64,000 bases of DNA from Glycine soja (Eukaryota; Streptophyta; Magnoliopsida; Fabales; Fabaceae): assembly GCF_004193775.1 (NCBI RefSeq), contig NC_041002.1, positions 41,393,038 through 41,457,037 on the forward strand, given 5' to 3'. The notes under the pieces are model-generated. The model did no database searches. It had not been told where the DNA came from and was given only the letters and a program-made list of their open reading frames with translations. A program made the translations under genes and the position numbers. The stretch's first letter is position 1; every line of letters begins with the position of its first letter. Of this stretch, positions 12,080-24,001 are shown one piece after another.

Positions 12080-12465
12080 TAAAAAAAACTATAAAACATG
12101 AACACCCACTAAAACTTAGCATACTTATACCATCGTGCACACAGCTACAACAACCCACAAAGAACACGAAGTTCACCTACGTACCTCGCGGAGAAAGCTT
12201 TAAGCTTTGAGCACCCACGAGTGTTTCAGCACCCTAGTACCTAGCGGAGGAGTGTATAGGGTTTTCTTCGAGCCACACTTCCAAGAGTAGTGTAGGGGGT
12301 TCTATGGCTTCGAGCGAGAGGTCTCCGACAGTATTGAAGACAATGTGGGACAATGTGGGTGTCAAGGGAGCGGTTTCCGGCAGATTTCAGGTGGGAAGAG
12401 AAAGAGAAGACTGATTTCAAGCAGGAGGAGAAAAAGAAGAGAAAGAGAAGACCGAGCGCGCGGGT
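12080..12465. promoter_or_regulatory. GC-richer block next to the subterminal repeats
   Basis: This stretch is clearly richer in G and C than its surroundings and has many CpG sites. Its end, with GAGAAAGAGAAG and GCGCGCGGGTTGTG just before the AACATCGGTT array, is matched at 46340-46395 beside another CACTA terminus. Position between a terminus and the inward-reading transposase suggests a promoter or 5' leader; that function is inferred. Confidence 0.35.
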
Positions 12466-12489
12466 TGTGAAATGTCAACGTTTTAACTT

Positions 12490-12896
12490 ATAAACATAAC
12501 AACATCAGTTTTTTAAGGATAACCGATGTTAACTGAATATAGTTAACATCGGTTTTGCCAAAACCGATGTTAACATCAAACAGGTTACATCGGTTTGTTA
12601 TAAAACCGATGTTAGGATGAACTCCTTAACATTGGTTTTCTCAAAAACCGATGTTAATTCTATGAAGTTAACATCGATTTTTCCAAAACTGATGTTACCA
12701 TATTCATCTTAACATCATGTTAACATCGGTTTTTTAAATAACCGATGTTAACATGAAGTAGTTAACATCGGTTTTTCTAAAACCGATGTTAAGTAACTTC
12801 ATTTAATTACAAAAATGCCACAGTGCTTTCTTTAACATCGGTTTTCGGAATAACCGATGTTAATGAAGTGATGTAGAAAGCCTTTTTTTAGTAGTG
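12490..12896. repeat. CACTA subterminal palindrome array and terminus
   Basis: About seven units pair AACATCGGTTTT with AAAACCGATGTT around a few central bases, so each can form a hairpin. The motif ATTACAAAAATGCCA lies at 12806-12820, about 76 bp from the end, followed by one last palindrome and the terminus GCCTTTTTTTAGTAGTG (12880-12896). Such repeats are the usual binding sites for the element-encoded DNA-binding protein in CACTA families. Confidence 0.8.
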
Positions 12897-13997
12897 TAAG
12901 GTTGTTTGCTTGTGGTTTTAAAAGAGATGGGTAACCCACTCCATACACCTTTATGTTTTTAAATGAGGGTGAATGATTAAGGTTGAATGACCATCGGAAA
13001 CGGGATGGAATGGCTACAACAAGCACTAAGTATGTGGAGGAACTTGTTCAAGAAGAAGGATCCCTTGAGGATGCCTCATGAGTTTCAAGTGGGTATATAC
13101 AGATTTTATTTTTTGAGTCATTGCTTTGAATTTTAGTTTAATGAAAACCGAGCTATTTCTTTAAAAATGATAATTTGTGTATGGAGACATTTTATTTTAC
13201 CTATTATGAATATGTTAAGGATGTCTTTTTTCTCAGAATTTCTAATAATGACGTTTTAAAAGCAATGACAAAAAGTTATTCATTAAATTAATTCCATGGG
13301 TACTATACCCCTTGTAAAAATGTTAACATATTACTTCATTTGTCAATAAAAATTATTATTATTATTATTACATAATAATTAAGAGGTATTCATTTTGAGA
13401 CAAATAAGAAAAATTTTCAAATAAATAAAATAAATTATTATCTCATCTTATTAATCAATATCTGAATATATTTTTAACTTTATATATATATATATATAGT
13501 GTGTGTGTGTCTATAATAATATATAAATGAAATATCTTTTTTATGTAGATATTTATTTTGTTTCACATTTTTACCTTTAAAATAATAAAAAATTATTATT
13601 TATATATTGTCTTTCATTTGCTCATGTAACTCACTTTATTTAAAAAAGGGCAGTTTGATTTTTTGAATGAATTATCTATAACAATAAAAGTAACTGCACA
13701 CTAAAAAATTGATACCTCTCACGTTCAAAACTACCACAAAGTTGCATAACCTTTAAAACAATTGTTCCAATCCCAACTCTCACACGTTCTACAACTGCCA
13801 TAGCCTATAACATGTACAACATTATTCTTAAAACTGATTTCCTTTCTCAAACTTTCTTCCTCACCCCTTTGTCTATCAGCGCACCTCCCATTCATATCCG
13901 AATCACTCTCTTGACATTAATATATTTTGTTTACTCTACAGGCATGTTAGTAAAACATTCATATAATATTTCATGGGATGAGATCGGAGATTGACAT
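12897..13997. other. AT-rich intergenic DNA
   Basis: No gene recognised. Contains an ATT microsatellite near 13349-13370 and short TA and TG tracts near 13480-13510. Confidence 0.5.
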
Positions 13998-15486
13998 TGT
14001 CTGTAACGGGGTTTTTTTTTTAACGAAAAGGGATTTTTTTTTTAAATGAGATTGTTTTTGAATTATTTACCGAGTAATTTCTCTTGAGTTAGAAGTCGTA
14101 CCATACTTTAATTTTTTTTAATTGAAGTTGTAAAATTATTTATGACTTCAATATAAACTTTTTTTTATTTTACGACTTTGAAGTTATAACCTTTTTATTT
14201 TTAAAAAATTAAAGTTGTAAAATTATTTATGATTTTAATTTAATTTTTTTATTTTATCAATTTTTTTTATTATAACTTCAAAATCATAATACTTATTTTT
14301 TAATTTGAAGGTGCATGAGGTGAAGTCTTGAACTTGGCTACGACTTCACTGACTTTGCTGACTCCGCTGTGTCCTCTTTCCAAACTTTATGATATTATAT
14401 ATTATTTTATAACATTAAGAATTTTTTAGGCATTTTTTTATTTTATTTTGTTTTGTTTTCAATTTTTTTATAATTGTTAACAAAATTTATTTATTTAATT
14501 ATTAAATAACTAATTTTAATTTTACTTATTATTAATTTTATTTAATATGTTATATATTTTTGTAATGTTTTATTATTTAAAATATATTATATCTTTTTAA
14601 TATTATTTTATCTAAATATTTTTATCGTAACACCTGCTACGACTTATCTCTTTAGTTAAATAATTCAAATATAACCATCTAGAAAAAAAACCACTTTTTA
14701 TGTAAAATCCTCCTTTTTTTCAAATTTTATAATATTATATATTATATATTAGAATATTGTAGTTCATATTATTATTTTAGGGTTTAATGTGTTAATAAGT
14801 TATAGCATCTTAAATAAAAGATTATATAAATTTTAAATACACAAAAATATTAAAATAAAATAATATTGACAAGAAATAATATATTCTAAATAATAAAGCA
14901 TTACAAAAATATATAACATATAAAATAAAAACATAAAAAATATATAGCATATTAAATAAAATTAATAATAAGTAAAATTAAAATTATTTATTTAATAATT
15001 AAATAAATAAACTTTGTTAGCAATTTTAAAAAAAATTGAAAACAAAAAAAATAAAATAAAAAAATGCCTAAAACATTCTTAATATTATAAAATAATATAT
15101 AATATTATAAAGTTTGAAAAAAAGGACATACTGAAGTAATAGCCAATCTCACGACTTCACCTCTATGCACCTCCAAATTAAAAAATAAGTATCACAACTT
15201 TGAAGTCCTAATATCAAACAAAAAACTATTGTAAATTAAAAAAAATTCACTAAATTCATAGATAATTTTATGACTTCAGTTTTTTTTTTAAGATTACGAC
15301 TTTAAAGTCGTAAAATAAAAAAAATTTACACTGAAGTAATAAATAATTTTACTACTTCCGTTAAAAAAATTAAAGTCAAAATATATGTTACGACTTCTAA
15401 CGCAGAAGTCGTGACACAATTTACCCTTTTAGGTAAATAATTCAAAAATAACCCCATTTATAAAAAAACCTAAAAAAGCTGTCTGT
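13998..15486. mobile_element. Foldback-type element with ~600-650 bp inverted arms
   Basis: The left arm (about 14005-14650) and right arm (about 14790-15479) are imperfect reverse complements. Matching landmarks are TTTTTGAATTATTTACC with GGTAAATAATTCAAAAA, TTAGAAGTCGTA with TACGACTTCTAA, and AGGTGCATGAGGTGAAGTC with a diverged GACTTCACCTCTATGCACCT. The arms contain many GAAGTCGTA-like motifs and almost no coding potential. TGTCTGT occurs at both edges (13998-14004 and 15480-15486) and may be a 7 bp TSD, but so short a match could be chance. Could be a long-TIR non-autonomous Mutator-like or foldback element; the family is not determined. Confidence 0.65.
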
Positions 15487-16276
15487 CATAGAAGTAATGA
15501 CATTTCATCTATCTTTTTTTTTTTTTTTTTGTGTGTGGGAACATTTAACTTTGTTCATTACTTCACAATTTTTTCTTGGTTTTACAGAGGAGAATAAGCA
15601 ATGAACAAGAGAATAACGATTGAAGTATGAGTGAAACTTTGCAAAGCCTTTGGAATGAAGGGTATATTTGTTTCTTATTTTAAAACTTATTTTTTGTTTG
15701 AGGAAATTTTTAAAAATGAACTGTTAATAATTATTTGACCGTGATAGTTGGTGAAGACATATTTAAAATGAACAGTTTTAAAATCAGTTTCAATTTTAAA
15801 TTAACAATTTTGCATAAAAAACTGAAATGGGTTTTTAAATCAGATGAATGACCATTTATTATGAATCCAAATATTTGGGTTTGGTCGAATTAATGTTGTG
15901 TACTTGTGTTCAGCTTCAAATATTTTTGGCTTATAGCCGTATAGGTGTGCTAAATATAATTGAGTTTTAAAACTTCATGTAAAAATAAAATTGTCTTAAA
16001 TCTAAGTTGACTTCTAAACAAAAACAAGTCGTGTTTATTAGGAAGATATTCTAATTTTCCTTTTGTAAAACATATTTACTATCTTTCTTTTTAAAAATTT
16101 GTGGTCGAATATATTCTGAATTTTTCTGGCTGAATATTTTAAAATACTTGATGATGTTCATTTGCTGATTAATTTTTATGGCTATGTAGGTTCCAATCGA
16201 GATAAAAATTGCCAACAAGTGAACAACACACGAAGTTGTTTCTAGTATGATCATTGCAACTAATGTTTTGTAAAAT
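15487..16276. other. AT-rich intergenic DNA
   Basis: No gene or repeat recognised apart from a T-run near 15512-15529. A small open frame around 16051-16317 runs into the MITE terminus and is not credible. Confidence 0.5.
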
Positions 16277-16587
16277 TTAGGGGGTGTTTGGTTTGCATTC
16301 TCATTTTTTGTTTTCATTTTTTATTTTCGTTTTCTAAAAACTGTTTTCATTTTTAAAAGATTAAAATTCAGAAAACATAGTTTGGTTTGACTTCTTATTT
16401 TCTGTTTTCAGGAAATAAAAACATGAAAATTTATGATATATTGACTTCTTGGCTTTTGTGTATTTTTAGATTTGTTTAAAATTACATTCTTTGTCATCGC
16501 ATTTTCATTTTACCCAAAATGAGGTTCCTATTTTCAACTGAAAACACTGAAAAATGAGATTTTATTGTTTTCATTTTCTGGTTGTTT

Positions 16588-17380
16588 CACTACTAGAAAA
16601 GTGGGATTTTACGACAGCCATTTTACATCGGTTGATGGAAAACCGGCTTAGAAAGAACATAATGGCATTTTGGTAAATAAATGCAACACCTCTACTACGG
16701 TTTTCGGAAAAACGCCTTTAAAAGACCGTAATTCTAAGACGTTTTTTATAAAAACCGCCTTAGAATATGACTCTACATTTTTTAATATTTCATTTTCTCC
16801 CTCCAGCCTCTCGCGTTCTCTCTCTTCAACTTCCCTCTCATTCTTCGACTCCACTTCTAGGGTTTCGCCGTCATCGCTGGTGCCCTCCTCGATGCTCTTC
16901 CTCCTCTAGGGTTCCTTAGCCGTCATCGCTGACGCCATCATACCATACATGTAACGTGCTTCATCTTCACTTTGTTTTGTTCTTCTTCTTCTTCATTTTG
17001 CTTCTGCCAATTTCGATGTCGGCAATTCCTATTACCTCCAGCTATGCTTCCACCTTTTCTTATTCTGCTGCGTATGCTCTTCATGAGAAAGACACGACAC
17101 GGCGATGAAGACGGAGAACAGTGGTGTTTGTGTATGTACACTTAATTGTATTTCTGTTTCTGCCCTTTGTCTAGTCTAGTACACTTGTATATGCAAAATC
17201 TAGTCTTGTATGCAGTGTCTGTTCTAGCAGTGCGTCTCTCTTTTCCATATATGTAGTTATTTACTTGTAAGTATAAATAGATGCTTATGAAACTAATATT
17301 ATCTACAACATTTATTTTCTCCTAAATTCTGCAGTGAAGATGTAATTGTAGCTCTGACTGATATCTTGAAGCTACCTCTA
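16588..17380. promoter_or_regulatory. Terminus and GC-richer leader of copy A
   Basis: The complement of the conserved subterminal motif (TGGCATTTTGGTAAATAA) starts about 75 bp from the end at 16663. From about 16795 to 17105 the sequence is more GC-rich and pyrimidine-rich, like a plant 5' leader. It contains a 30-codon open frame from an ATG at 17015. The captured ALG14 exon follows at 17381. This stretch probably came with the captured gene and may act as promoter and leader; that is inference. Confidence 0.4.
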
Positions 17381-17763
17381 ATGGATAAAAGCAATGGCTG
17401 CAGCTTCTCTAGCATATCTTCAATTGCTGTCTTTTCAAGTGCTGTTTTTGTTGTCTCCTTTATGTCTTATACTGTAGCAGCAAGCCCTTGAGCAAAAGGG
17501 CTTCAAAACCTTTTAGTACCCTTATTATTTTAGGATCAGGTTTGCACTTTCTTTTCCTTCTTTTCCATCCATATCAAAACATTTCATGAGAATTCCACAA
17601 ATTTATAGTTTTATCTGCTGTAGGTGGTCATATTGCTGAGATGCTTAATCTACTAGCAGTGTTACAGAAAGGTAGGTTTAATCCAAGATTCTACATTGTT
17701 GTTGCTACTGATAATATGAGTCTTCAAAAAGCTCAGTTGTTGGAGAATTCCCTGGCTGCTGAG
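17381..17763 (+). pseudogene. ALG14: ALG14 5' exons (UDP-GlcNAc transferase subunit), captured, frameshifted
   Basis: ALG14 anchors ALG13 at the ER membrane, and together they add the second GlcNAc to the dolichol-linked N-glycan precursor. Exon 1 (17381-17539) encodes the N-terminal membrane segment (IAVFSSAVFVVS) and STLIILGSG. Exon 2 (17624-17763) continues the glycine-rich nucleotide-sugar fold: GHIAEMLNLLAVLQKGRFN, RFYIVVATDNMSLQKAQLLE. Splice sites are consensus. Exon 1 lacks 19 bp near 17455-17460 that copy B retains; the gap lies between two GTCTCCTT repeats, so slippage or microhomology repair is likely, and the frame is lost. Only the N-terminal half of ALG14 is present. Exons read into the BRF1 fragment downstream. 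Confidence 0.8.
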
Positions 17764-18674
17764 GTTCTATTTTTTGCTATGTCTCTCAAAGTACCTTTTA
17801 TTCAATGAACTATATTTTTCTTTTTTTTTCTTTGGTGTGTGTGTGGGTGTTTTGGTGGGGGTGAGGGGGAGTTCTAAAATATAAATTGGGTAGTTTTCAA
17901 CTTGGTGCTCCTTTATTGCAACATATGGATCAATATGTTAATGGCTATAGAAATAGGTCTTCAACACTTTGTTTATGCTTTCATTTGATAATTATAGGAA
18001 AATTATGGAACTCTTTGTTTGGAGATAGTATATAGGCTGAAGTCCTGTATATTTAGATGTCACAATAATTGGCTTTGACTGATGATTATAAGCATGACTA
18101 CTGCTAATGATTCAACCTGTTGCTTGAATAGGTAGATCCAAAGCAATGTTGTCTGGTGCTTTATAGTTTTGTTACATGACTGTATCTAGGAATCTAATAA
18201 TAGCTTATTGCCACAAGAACTTTGTAGTCTTTAATTATCTGCCATTATCCTTGATGAAAATTATTTTTAAATACTAAATTAAAATATCTGTATTTTTTAA
18301 ATGGTATCGATAATATGTTTTGCTGATTTCTGCCATTCTTTCTGGTTTGCTAATCTCAAACTTTTGCCAGTTGCAGATTTGGGGACAGGAAATAGACAAT
18401 ATATATCTATCTAACTTGTCCTTTTCTGTTTTCCATTTCTTCTATTAACATATATGTAGCTTATCAGTTTTGGAGAGCATCATTACCTGCCAAAATCAAA
18501 CATGTTAACGAATTTGATTCAATTAAATAATTCTTATTTGACTCAATTAAATAACATGCTAACGAACATATAATGATAGCTATAAGTTTGAACTTAGAAT
18601 TACATGCAGACTGTCTAAACCTTCACCACTAACACTAACCTATCCTAATGAGTTTAATCTCTTAATACATTTAG

Positions 18675-21600
18675 TACGTTCATGATGAATCAGAAACTTT
18701 ATCTGATATTGATGATGAAGAAGTTGATTTGTACATTGATGATGAGGAGGGGAAGCATATCAAGAAGATACTGTGGGAAACAACATATAGGGAGTATCTT
18801 GAGGTACATATAACTTTATCTACTATTTTCTTTTTAATAGTGCTAGATCAAGTTGTCCGTTAAGTTTTTTTTTTCCTACTATCTATCATGATTAGAAGTT
18901 CAAATTCAGAACTGGGTGCTTGTACTTTTGTTTGTTCCTGGTTTTCTGTTTAATTTTAGGCTTATTTGGGAGGTTAATCTGCACGGATCTCACTCAATCT
19001 TCCTTTTTTTTTTTTTCAGGAGCAGGCAGCCAAGGAAGCAGCTGCAGCAGCTAGCAAGAAAGCTTTTGAGGCAAAATTTGAAAACTGTTCGGAGGATATA
19101 CTAGCGGCAAGAGAGCTTGCTGCATCTTCTACTGAAGCTGTGGCAAAATCCAAAAAGGTACTTTCTGAATCTTGTGAGGTTCTTCGTGTGAAATTAGACC
19201 ATAAGTAACTTAAGATAAATATTTCATTAAATCCACTGTTAGATTTTTATCTCTCATTACATAAATTATGTCAAGAAGTGTCATGTCAACTTGATTTTAA
19301 TCCTTTATTAGTACATCATTTAATTAACATAAATATGATTTCCATAATTTATAAAATTGACTACTAGATTTTGGCTTATCAATAACCAATTTATTTGAAA
19401 TTTGATATTCACGAACACTATATTTCTCACAATTCAATGGTAAGATTGATGAAGATCACATAAAATAAGTTACTCAATTGTCGAAGTGTTTCAATTCTTT
19501 ATAATGTCGTTCATGTTTTACTAACATGGGCATTAGTTTGGAATTAGTTGCTATGAAATAAAAAATTGGGACTTCATGGCCAGTGCAAGCAGAAAGTGCT
19601 AATTACCACTGAAAAATATATTTGTGATTGACAAAAATTTTTTTAACTGCTTTATTTTCAAATTGATTATACTCCTCGATATACTTTTCAATGGCTGTGC
19701 TTTCGTAGAGTGGATCCAATAGTTATGCACTGTTTTTTTTTTGTTTACATAGTATCATTTATGCTGCATAAACTACTGCAAGACTTCAAGCGTATAATTT
19801 TTTTTGTTTGTTGAATACACTATTGCAGGAAATGAGACAGAAACGAGCTTATGAGGCAAAAAATACAAGGCCAGCTCAATCTGCTGCAGAGGCCTTTGGC
19901 CAAATGTCTAATAAAAAAAGGGTATTTATTCAACAAGAGACATACATTTTCTTTAGATATTCTTATAGCCCAATACATTGTATATTTGTAAAATGTCCTG
20001 TATATTCTACTTGGTTGTATGTATTTTTTAAATTCCTAGTTTCTTTTTTTAGGAGATTTTAACATTGATGTAGTTTAGTCTATATATTGACGTTATGTGC
20101 AGTCTTTTGAAATGAGGAATAAAGTTAAGTTGATCTATTTTGTCACTCCTACCCTTTATAACTAAATTATTGTAACAAAGTTCTATTTCATAAATTATAT
20201 TTGGTTAAGATAATGATAAATATAAGATTTGAGTAAGACCTTAATTATTATGTTAAAACTTATCGTGAGAAAATTTATTTCTACGTCTACATTTAATATA
20301 CATTGAGCTTATATGATCCTTCATAATAAAAGTATTGAATTATATTCCTTTAAATCAAGTTAGTTGATTAAATTATAGAACATAAATTGTAAGTACGTGT
20401 TTTGTTTTTTTTTATTCACTTATTCCTTTTTTTGGTTCTATATTTCCTTATTCTTTCTGATTCCCTCCATTCTGTCCTTTGCAAGACATTATGAGCCTCC
20501 TTTTTGAAAAAGAATATAAAATTGTATATATAAGTGTGCAACTTAGAAATAAATGGTATGAATGAATTGTGGCACAATAAATTACAATATTAAATGCAAA
20601 ATAAAACTGCATTCCCTTAAGCATATTAAATTGATTAAATTACAGAACATTAATTGTGACTATGCAATGTGCTTATCTTTTTTTTTTACTCCCTTATTTC
20701 TTCCCTCCTTCTTACAAGCCGAATTATGAGTCTTATTTATTTAATTTAAATATAATATAAAGGGAAGGAATGATGTCCAATTCAAAGCAAAGGAAAACCT
20801 GTAGACTCAAATATCAATTAGGAGGTAATCTTTTTATTCTAAAATAAATATTTTTTTAGGTTATTTTACACATATAAAAATTAATAAATAAATAAAAGAG
20901 AATAATATTAATATTAGATTAAAAACTGGGTGCTTGTACTTTTGTTTGTTCCTAGTTTTCTGTTTAATTTTAGGCTTATTTGGGAGGTTAATATGCACGG
21001 ATCTCACTCAATCTTCCTTTTTTTTTTCAGGAGCAGGCAGCCAAGGAAGCAGCTGCAGCAGCTAACAAGAAAGCTTTTGAGGCAAAATTTGGAAACTGTT
21101 CGGAGGATATACTAGCAGCAAGAGAGCTTGCTGCATCTTCTACTGAAGCTGTGGCAAAATCCAGAAAGGTTAGAGGTGTTCATGTTAGAGGTTATGGTGT
21201 TCATGTTCGATTTATAGTTATAGACCATTTTTTGGCTAGTACCTAGTAGCATAAGATTTTAGAAGAGTTGGTCCTCAACATGGTATATCAAAGTGCTTAT
21301 GGCCAATAGGTTAGAGGTTTCCTGGCTTCAAGCCTAAAGATTTTACACGTGAGGGGGAATCTGAGGTATAAATTGTTCCTGACACAATAGCACTGCACTA
21401 GCTTAAACTCTTCAGATAGTTGCTGCTTGAGAGTTTGACTTAAACTTGTTCGATTGAGTCTGCAATTTTTGGGACCTACTTTAGGAAGGAAGGAAGGAAA
21501 TGTTCGTAGGCATACATGCTCCAATAAGTCATGAGTCATGTTCCTTATTTTTCTTCCTCCCTTTTCTTTTTATTGGTCCGTCATCTGTCATCTCCTTGCT

Positions 21601-23277
21601 TCTACTTCCTATGTTATTGGGGGTTGCTAAAGCTTTCTTCTACTTCTGTTCAATGCATTATGCATAACTCATCTTTGAATCAGTCATGCTTGTGTGTGTA
21701 TACATAGTCTAAAAATCCCATGGGATTCCTTTGTAAAACCCCAGGATCAAGGGATTAGGTTAATCCAAAAATTACTAGGTTATGATACATTTGTAATTAT
21801 TAAGAGAATATTTGTTTTTGTATTTTCTAGTAGGATCTGATTATTAAATTTTTCTGGAGTTTGTTCTCTTTTAATGCATATTTTCCTAGTTGATAGGGGA
21901 TGTTGATGTGTGATTGGTTGGATTGTTGCTGGGTGGGTGCTTGGGTGACTTGGCCTGTTAAAGCTGATGGTATGTTTGATTAGCACGGTTTAGCCCAATC
22001 CACTGTTAGGTGGGTGGTTTGTAACTGTCTAGAACAGACGAGTAGAAAAGGAACTCAAAAGTGAACTTTTGCTCCCTAGGGTCCATATGGGCGATAGAAC
22101 TATCATTTGGAACTCTAATTTCAAATCCTTGAGAATTCAGGTTTAAGGCTTCTTTGTTGACTTCTTTTTAGATAAAGATGATCTTAGATTTTTTGTGATT
22201 TAGGGTTTTTTTATGTGTGTGCAGCTTTGTTGGTCAAATTTTTTAGATTCATTTTAATTATTCACATAAGATCTTCTGAAATTGTTAATAAATTACTGAC
22301 AATACTTGTTTGCTTGTAGAATTTGCAGGGTCTCAAATCTAAAGTCAATTTTAAACTCCTGAATGAATTGTTTGATGAAATGGTAATTCTCTCTAGAACT
22401 GTTTTTTCTTTTTAATGCATGTAATAATATTGATACTTTTTGAGTTCCACCAACACAAGAAAATATCTCATATTAAAACCTTGTTTGGATAAACTTCTCA
22501 TTAGCTACTTAAAAGAGAAGAAAATAAAAGGATAAAATGAATAAATTTCCTATAAGTTAAAAATTAGGTTATGCATATGCTAACTTATAGAAAGAAGGAT
22601 ATCCCATTTAGCTTCTCCTAAACCTGATTTTAACGGATACATAAGCTAATTTTAACTTATTAGAGACCTTCAATTCATTTTATCTTTTTTTTTTTCACAA
22701 GTGTTTCTTAAGTCCAAAGAGGACCTAGGTTCTTGTTTGGATAAATTCTTCTTTAAGAACTTACAGGGGATGGAAATAAGAAGTTTAAATAAGTTTTTTC
22801 TCCTACGAATATTGCTAAGGGCATTGGTTAAGAAATTAAAAAGAGAAAGTATTTATTATGAAGAATCATAGGAGAGTGCAAAAAATATCATGGGTATTGT
22901 AATTTTATGCCTCCCAATAAAAATATTTCTATTTTTAGTTCCTTAACCAATAATATCCTTAGGACACTGGCTGGCATTTGTCTTCTCCTACAATCTAAAA
23001 TTAGCTTATGGGAGAAGTTTATTTCATTTTTTCTTCTTATTTTCCTCTATATCGAAAAACTTATGCAAATAGGCCTAAATGATTTTGCTTTACCTGCCTG
23101 ACATTTCATTCTTGATTTACTGGATAGTTTGACATTGCTTTATCTCAACATGTTTAAAAGACAAATTTGGAAAATAGTATCTATATTATAGTTCTTTAAA
23201 TCAAGATGTTGGACTTCATTTAAATGTTCTATCATACGCAGGATACGCAGGAAAATACCGATGGTCTCAAGAAATAG
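18675..23277 (+). pseudogene. BRF1: BRF1 (TFIIIB subunit) TBP-binding exons, captured
   Basis: BRF1 joins TBP in TFIIIB to recruit RNA polymerase III. Exons at 18675-18803, 19020-19157, 19829-19921, 22329-22382 and 23242-23277 encode the conserved C-terminal region that binds TBP: SDIDDEEVDLYI, KHIKKILWETTYREYLE, EQAAKEAAAAASKKAFEAKF, EMRQKRAYEAKNTRPAQS and LKSKVNFKLLNELFDEM. All exons start and end in phase 0 with consensus GT/AG. A second copy of the 138 bp exon sits at 21031-21168. The last exon ends in TAG at 23275-23277, where copy B has CAG and reads on. The cyclin-fold and zinc-ribbon parts of BRF1 are absent, so this is a captured fragment and not a BRF1 gene. Confidence 0.8.
18912..21168. 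repeat. Duplicated ~245 bp block containing one BRF1 exon
   Basis: The block at 18912-19157 (ACTGGGTGCTTGTACTTTTG through the end of the 138 bp exon) recurs in direct orientation at about 20926-21168. The repeat includes ~108 bp of upstream intron with the acceptor. The two exon copies differ at a few codons (Ser/Asn, Glu/Gly, Lys/Arg in protein terms). The same duplication is present in copy B (32470-32715 and 30458-30701), so it predates the split of A and B. Confidence 0.85.
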
Positions 23278-23399
23278 AAGAAAGTACCTATAATTTGTTT
23301 TCGGAGCATTCTTTAACACTGTTTAATTGCCTAAAAGGATTATAAAACTATATTATGTATACACATAGTTAATAGTAATAGAGTTTCCAGTTTTTTCAT

Positions 23400-23882
23400 T
23401 ATTCTACATCGGTTGAGTGATAAACGATGTAGAAACCCTTCAAATTCTACATCGGTTGACTTATAACCGATGTAGAAACCTTGCCATTTCTACCCATTCT
23501 ACATCGGTTCAGTAATAAACGATGTAGAAATCTTTCAAATTCTACATCGGTTCAGTAATAAACGATGTAGAAATCCTTCAAATTCTACATCAGTTAACTT
23601 ATAACCGATGTAGAAACCTTGCCATTATTACCCATTCTACATCGGTTGATTGATAATCGATGTAGAAACCCTATCATTCAACATCGGTTTCAGTCTTAGA
23701 ATCGATGTAGAAAGCTTACATTCTACATCGGTTGAGCTACACAACCGATGTAGAAAGGTCATCCTTCAAAGATGGTTCTTGAACCGATGTCGGTATTCAA
23801 CGACACTGTGTTACCACCACGCGTCATAACCGATGTAGAAAGTCCATTAGAACCGATGTAGAAGGCCTTTTTTTTAGTAGTG
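23400..23882. repeat. Subterminal palindrome array of copy A
   Basis: About ten units of TTCTACATCGGTT ... AACCGATGTAGAA separated by short spacers such as CCTTCAAA and CCTTGCCATT. Compared with copy B there are about two additional units near 23430-23540. Several units have lost one arm of the palindrome through single transitions (for example AATCGATG for AACCGATG near 23700). Confidence 0.85.
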
Positions 23883-24001
23883 TTTCCTGTTTTTATTTTC
23901 GCCGGAAATATTTTCAAAAATCCAACCAAACACATTTTCATCACCATTTTCTGTTTTCAGTGAAAATAAAAACTGAATACAGTCAAACAAACACCCCCTT
24001 A

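Larger units (their letters stand above)
1..12896 (-). mobile_element. CACTA (En/Spm) transposon, left part outside window, decayed
   Basis: The right end is seen directly: an array of AACATCGGTT / AACCGATGTT palindromes (about 12500-12866) runs into the terminus CTTTTTTTAGTAGTG at 12896, which read on the minus strand starts CACTACTAAAAAAAG. The minus strand then carries a tnp2-type transposase (6104-2909) and a Transposase_24-type second protein (1220 to the left edge), the usual order in plant CACTA elements. The left terminus lies outside the window, so no target-site duplication can be checked. Assigning everything between to one element is inference; the WD-repeat fragment and the LINEs would be cargo or later insertions. 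All coding regions contain stops or frameshifts, so the element is not autonomous now. Confidence 0.55.
16588..23882 (+). mobile_element. CACTA copy A, non-autonomous, carries ALG14 and BRF1 fragments
   Basis: Left end CACTACTAGAAAAGTGGGAT at 16588, right end GGCCTTTTTTTTAGTAGTG at 23882, target duplication TTT (16585-16587 and 23883-23885). Length 7,295 bp. It has no transposase and would depend on an element supplying one in trans. Near the left end are palindromes with CGGTT/AACCG and TTCTAAG motifs. At the right end is a long array of TTCTACATCGGTT / AACCGATGTAGAA units. Between them lie the 5' exons of ALG14 and the BRF1 TBP-binding exons, with introns, reading away from the left end. 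Copy B is a near-identical, inverted relative. Confidence 0.9.
16277..24001. mobile_element. PIF/Harbinger-type MITE, split by CACTA copy A
   Basis: The outer element begins GGGGGTGTTTGGTTTG at 16280 and ends with the inverse, CAAACAAACACCCCC, at 23998. Both sides carry TTA (16277-16279 and 23999-24001), the preferred PIF/Harbinger target. Without the CACTA insertion it would be 418 bp (16280-16584 plus 23886-23998, counting one copy of the TTT duplication on neither side). The arms are rich in GTTTTCATTTT / AAAATGAAAAC. It encodes nothing. Confidence 0.8.

Noticed and set aside
21297..21986. Minus-strand frames in copy A with counterparts in copy B (29640-30329)
   Set aside because: Intronic, duplicated only because the elements are copies, no splice or family evidence.
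22907..23101. 64-codon frame conserved in copies A and B (also 28526-28720)
   Set aside because: Conservation is explained by the recent copying of the element; it lies in the last BRF1 intron and shows no family features.
23400..23882. Regularly spaced repeats resembling a CRISPR array (also 27831-28235 and 54238-54800)
   Set aside because: Units are palindromic, degenerate and sit at CACTA termini in plant-type DNA; spacers are themselves repeated. They are transposon subterminal repeats.
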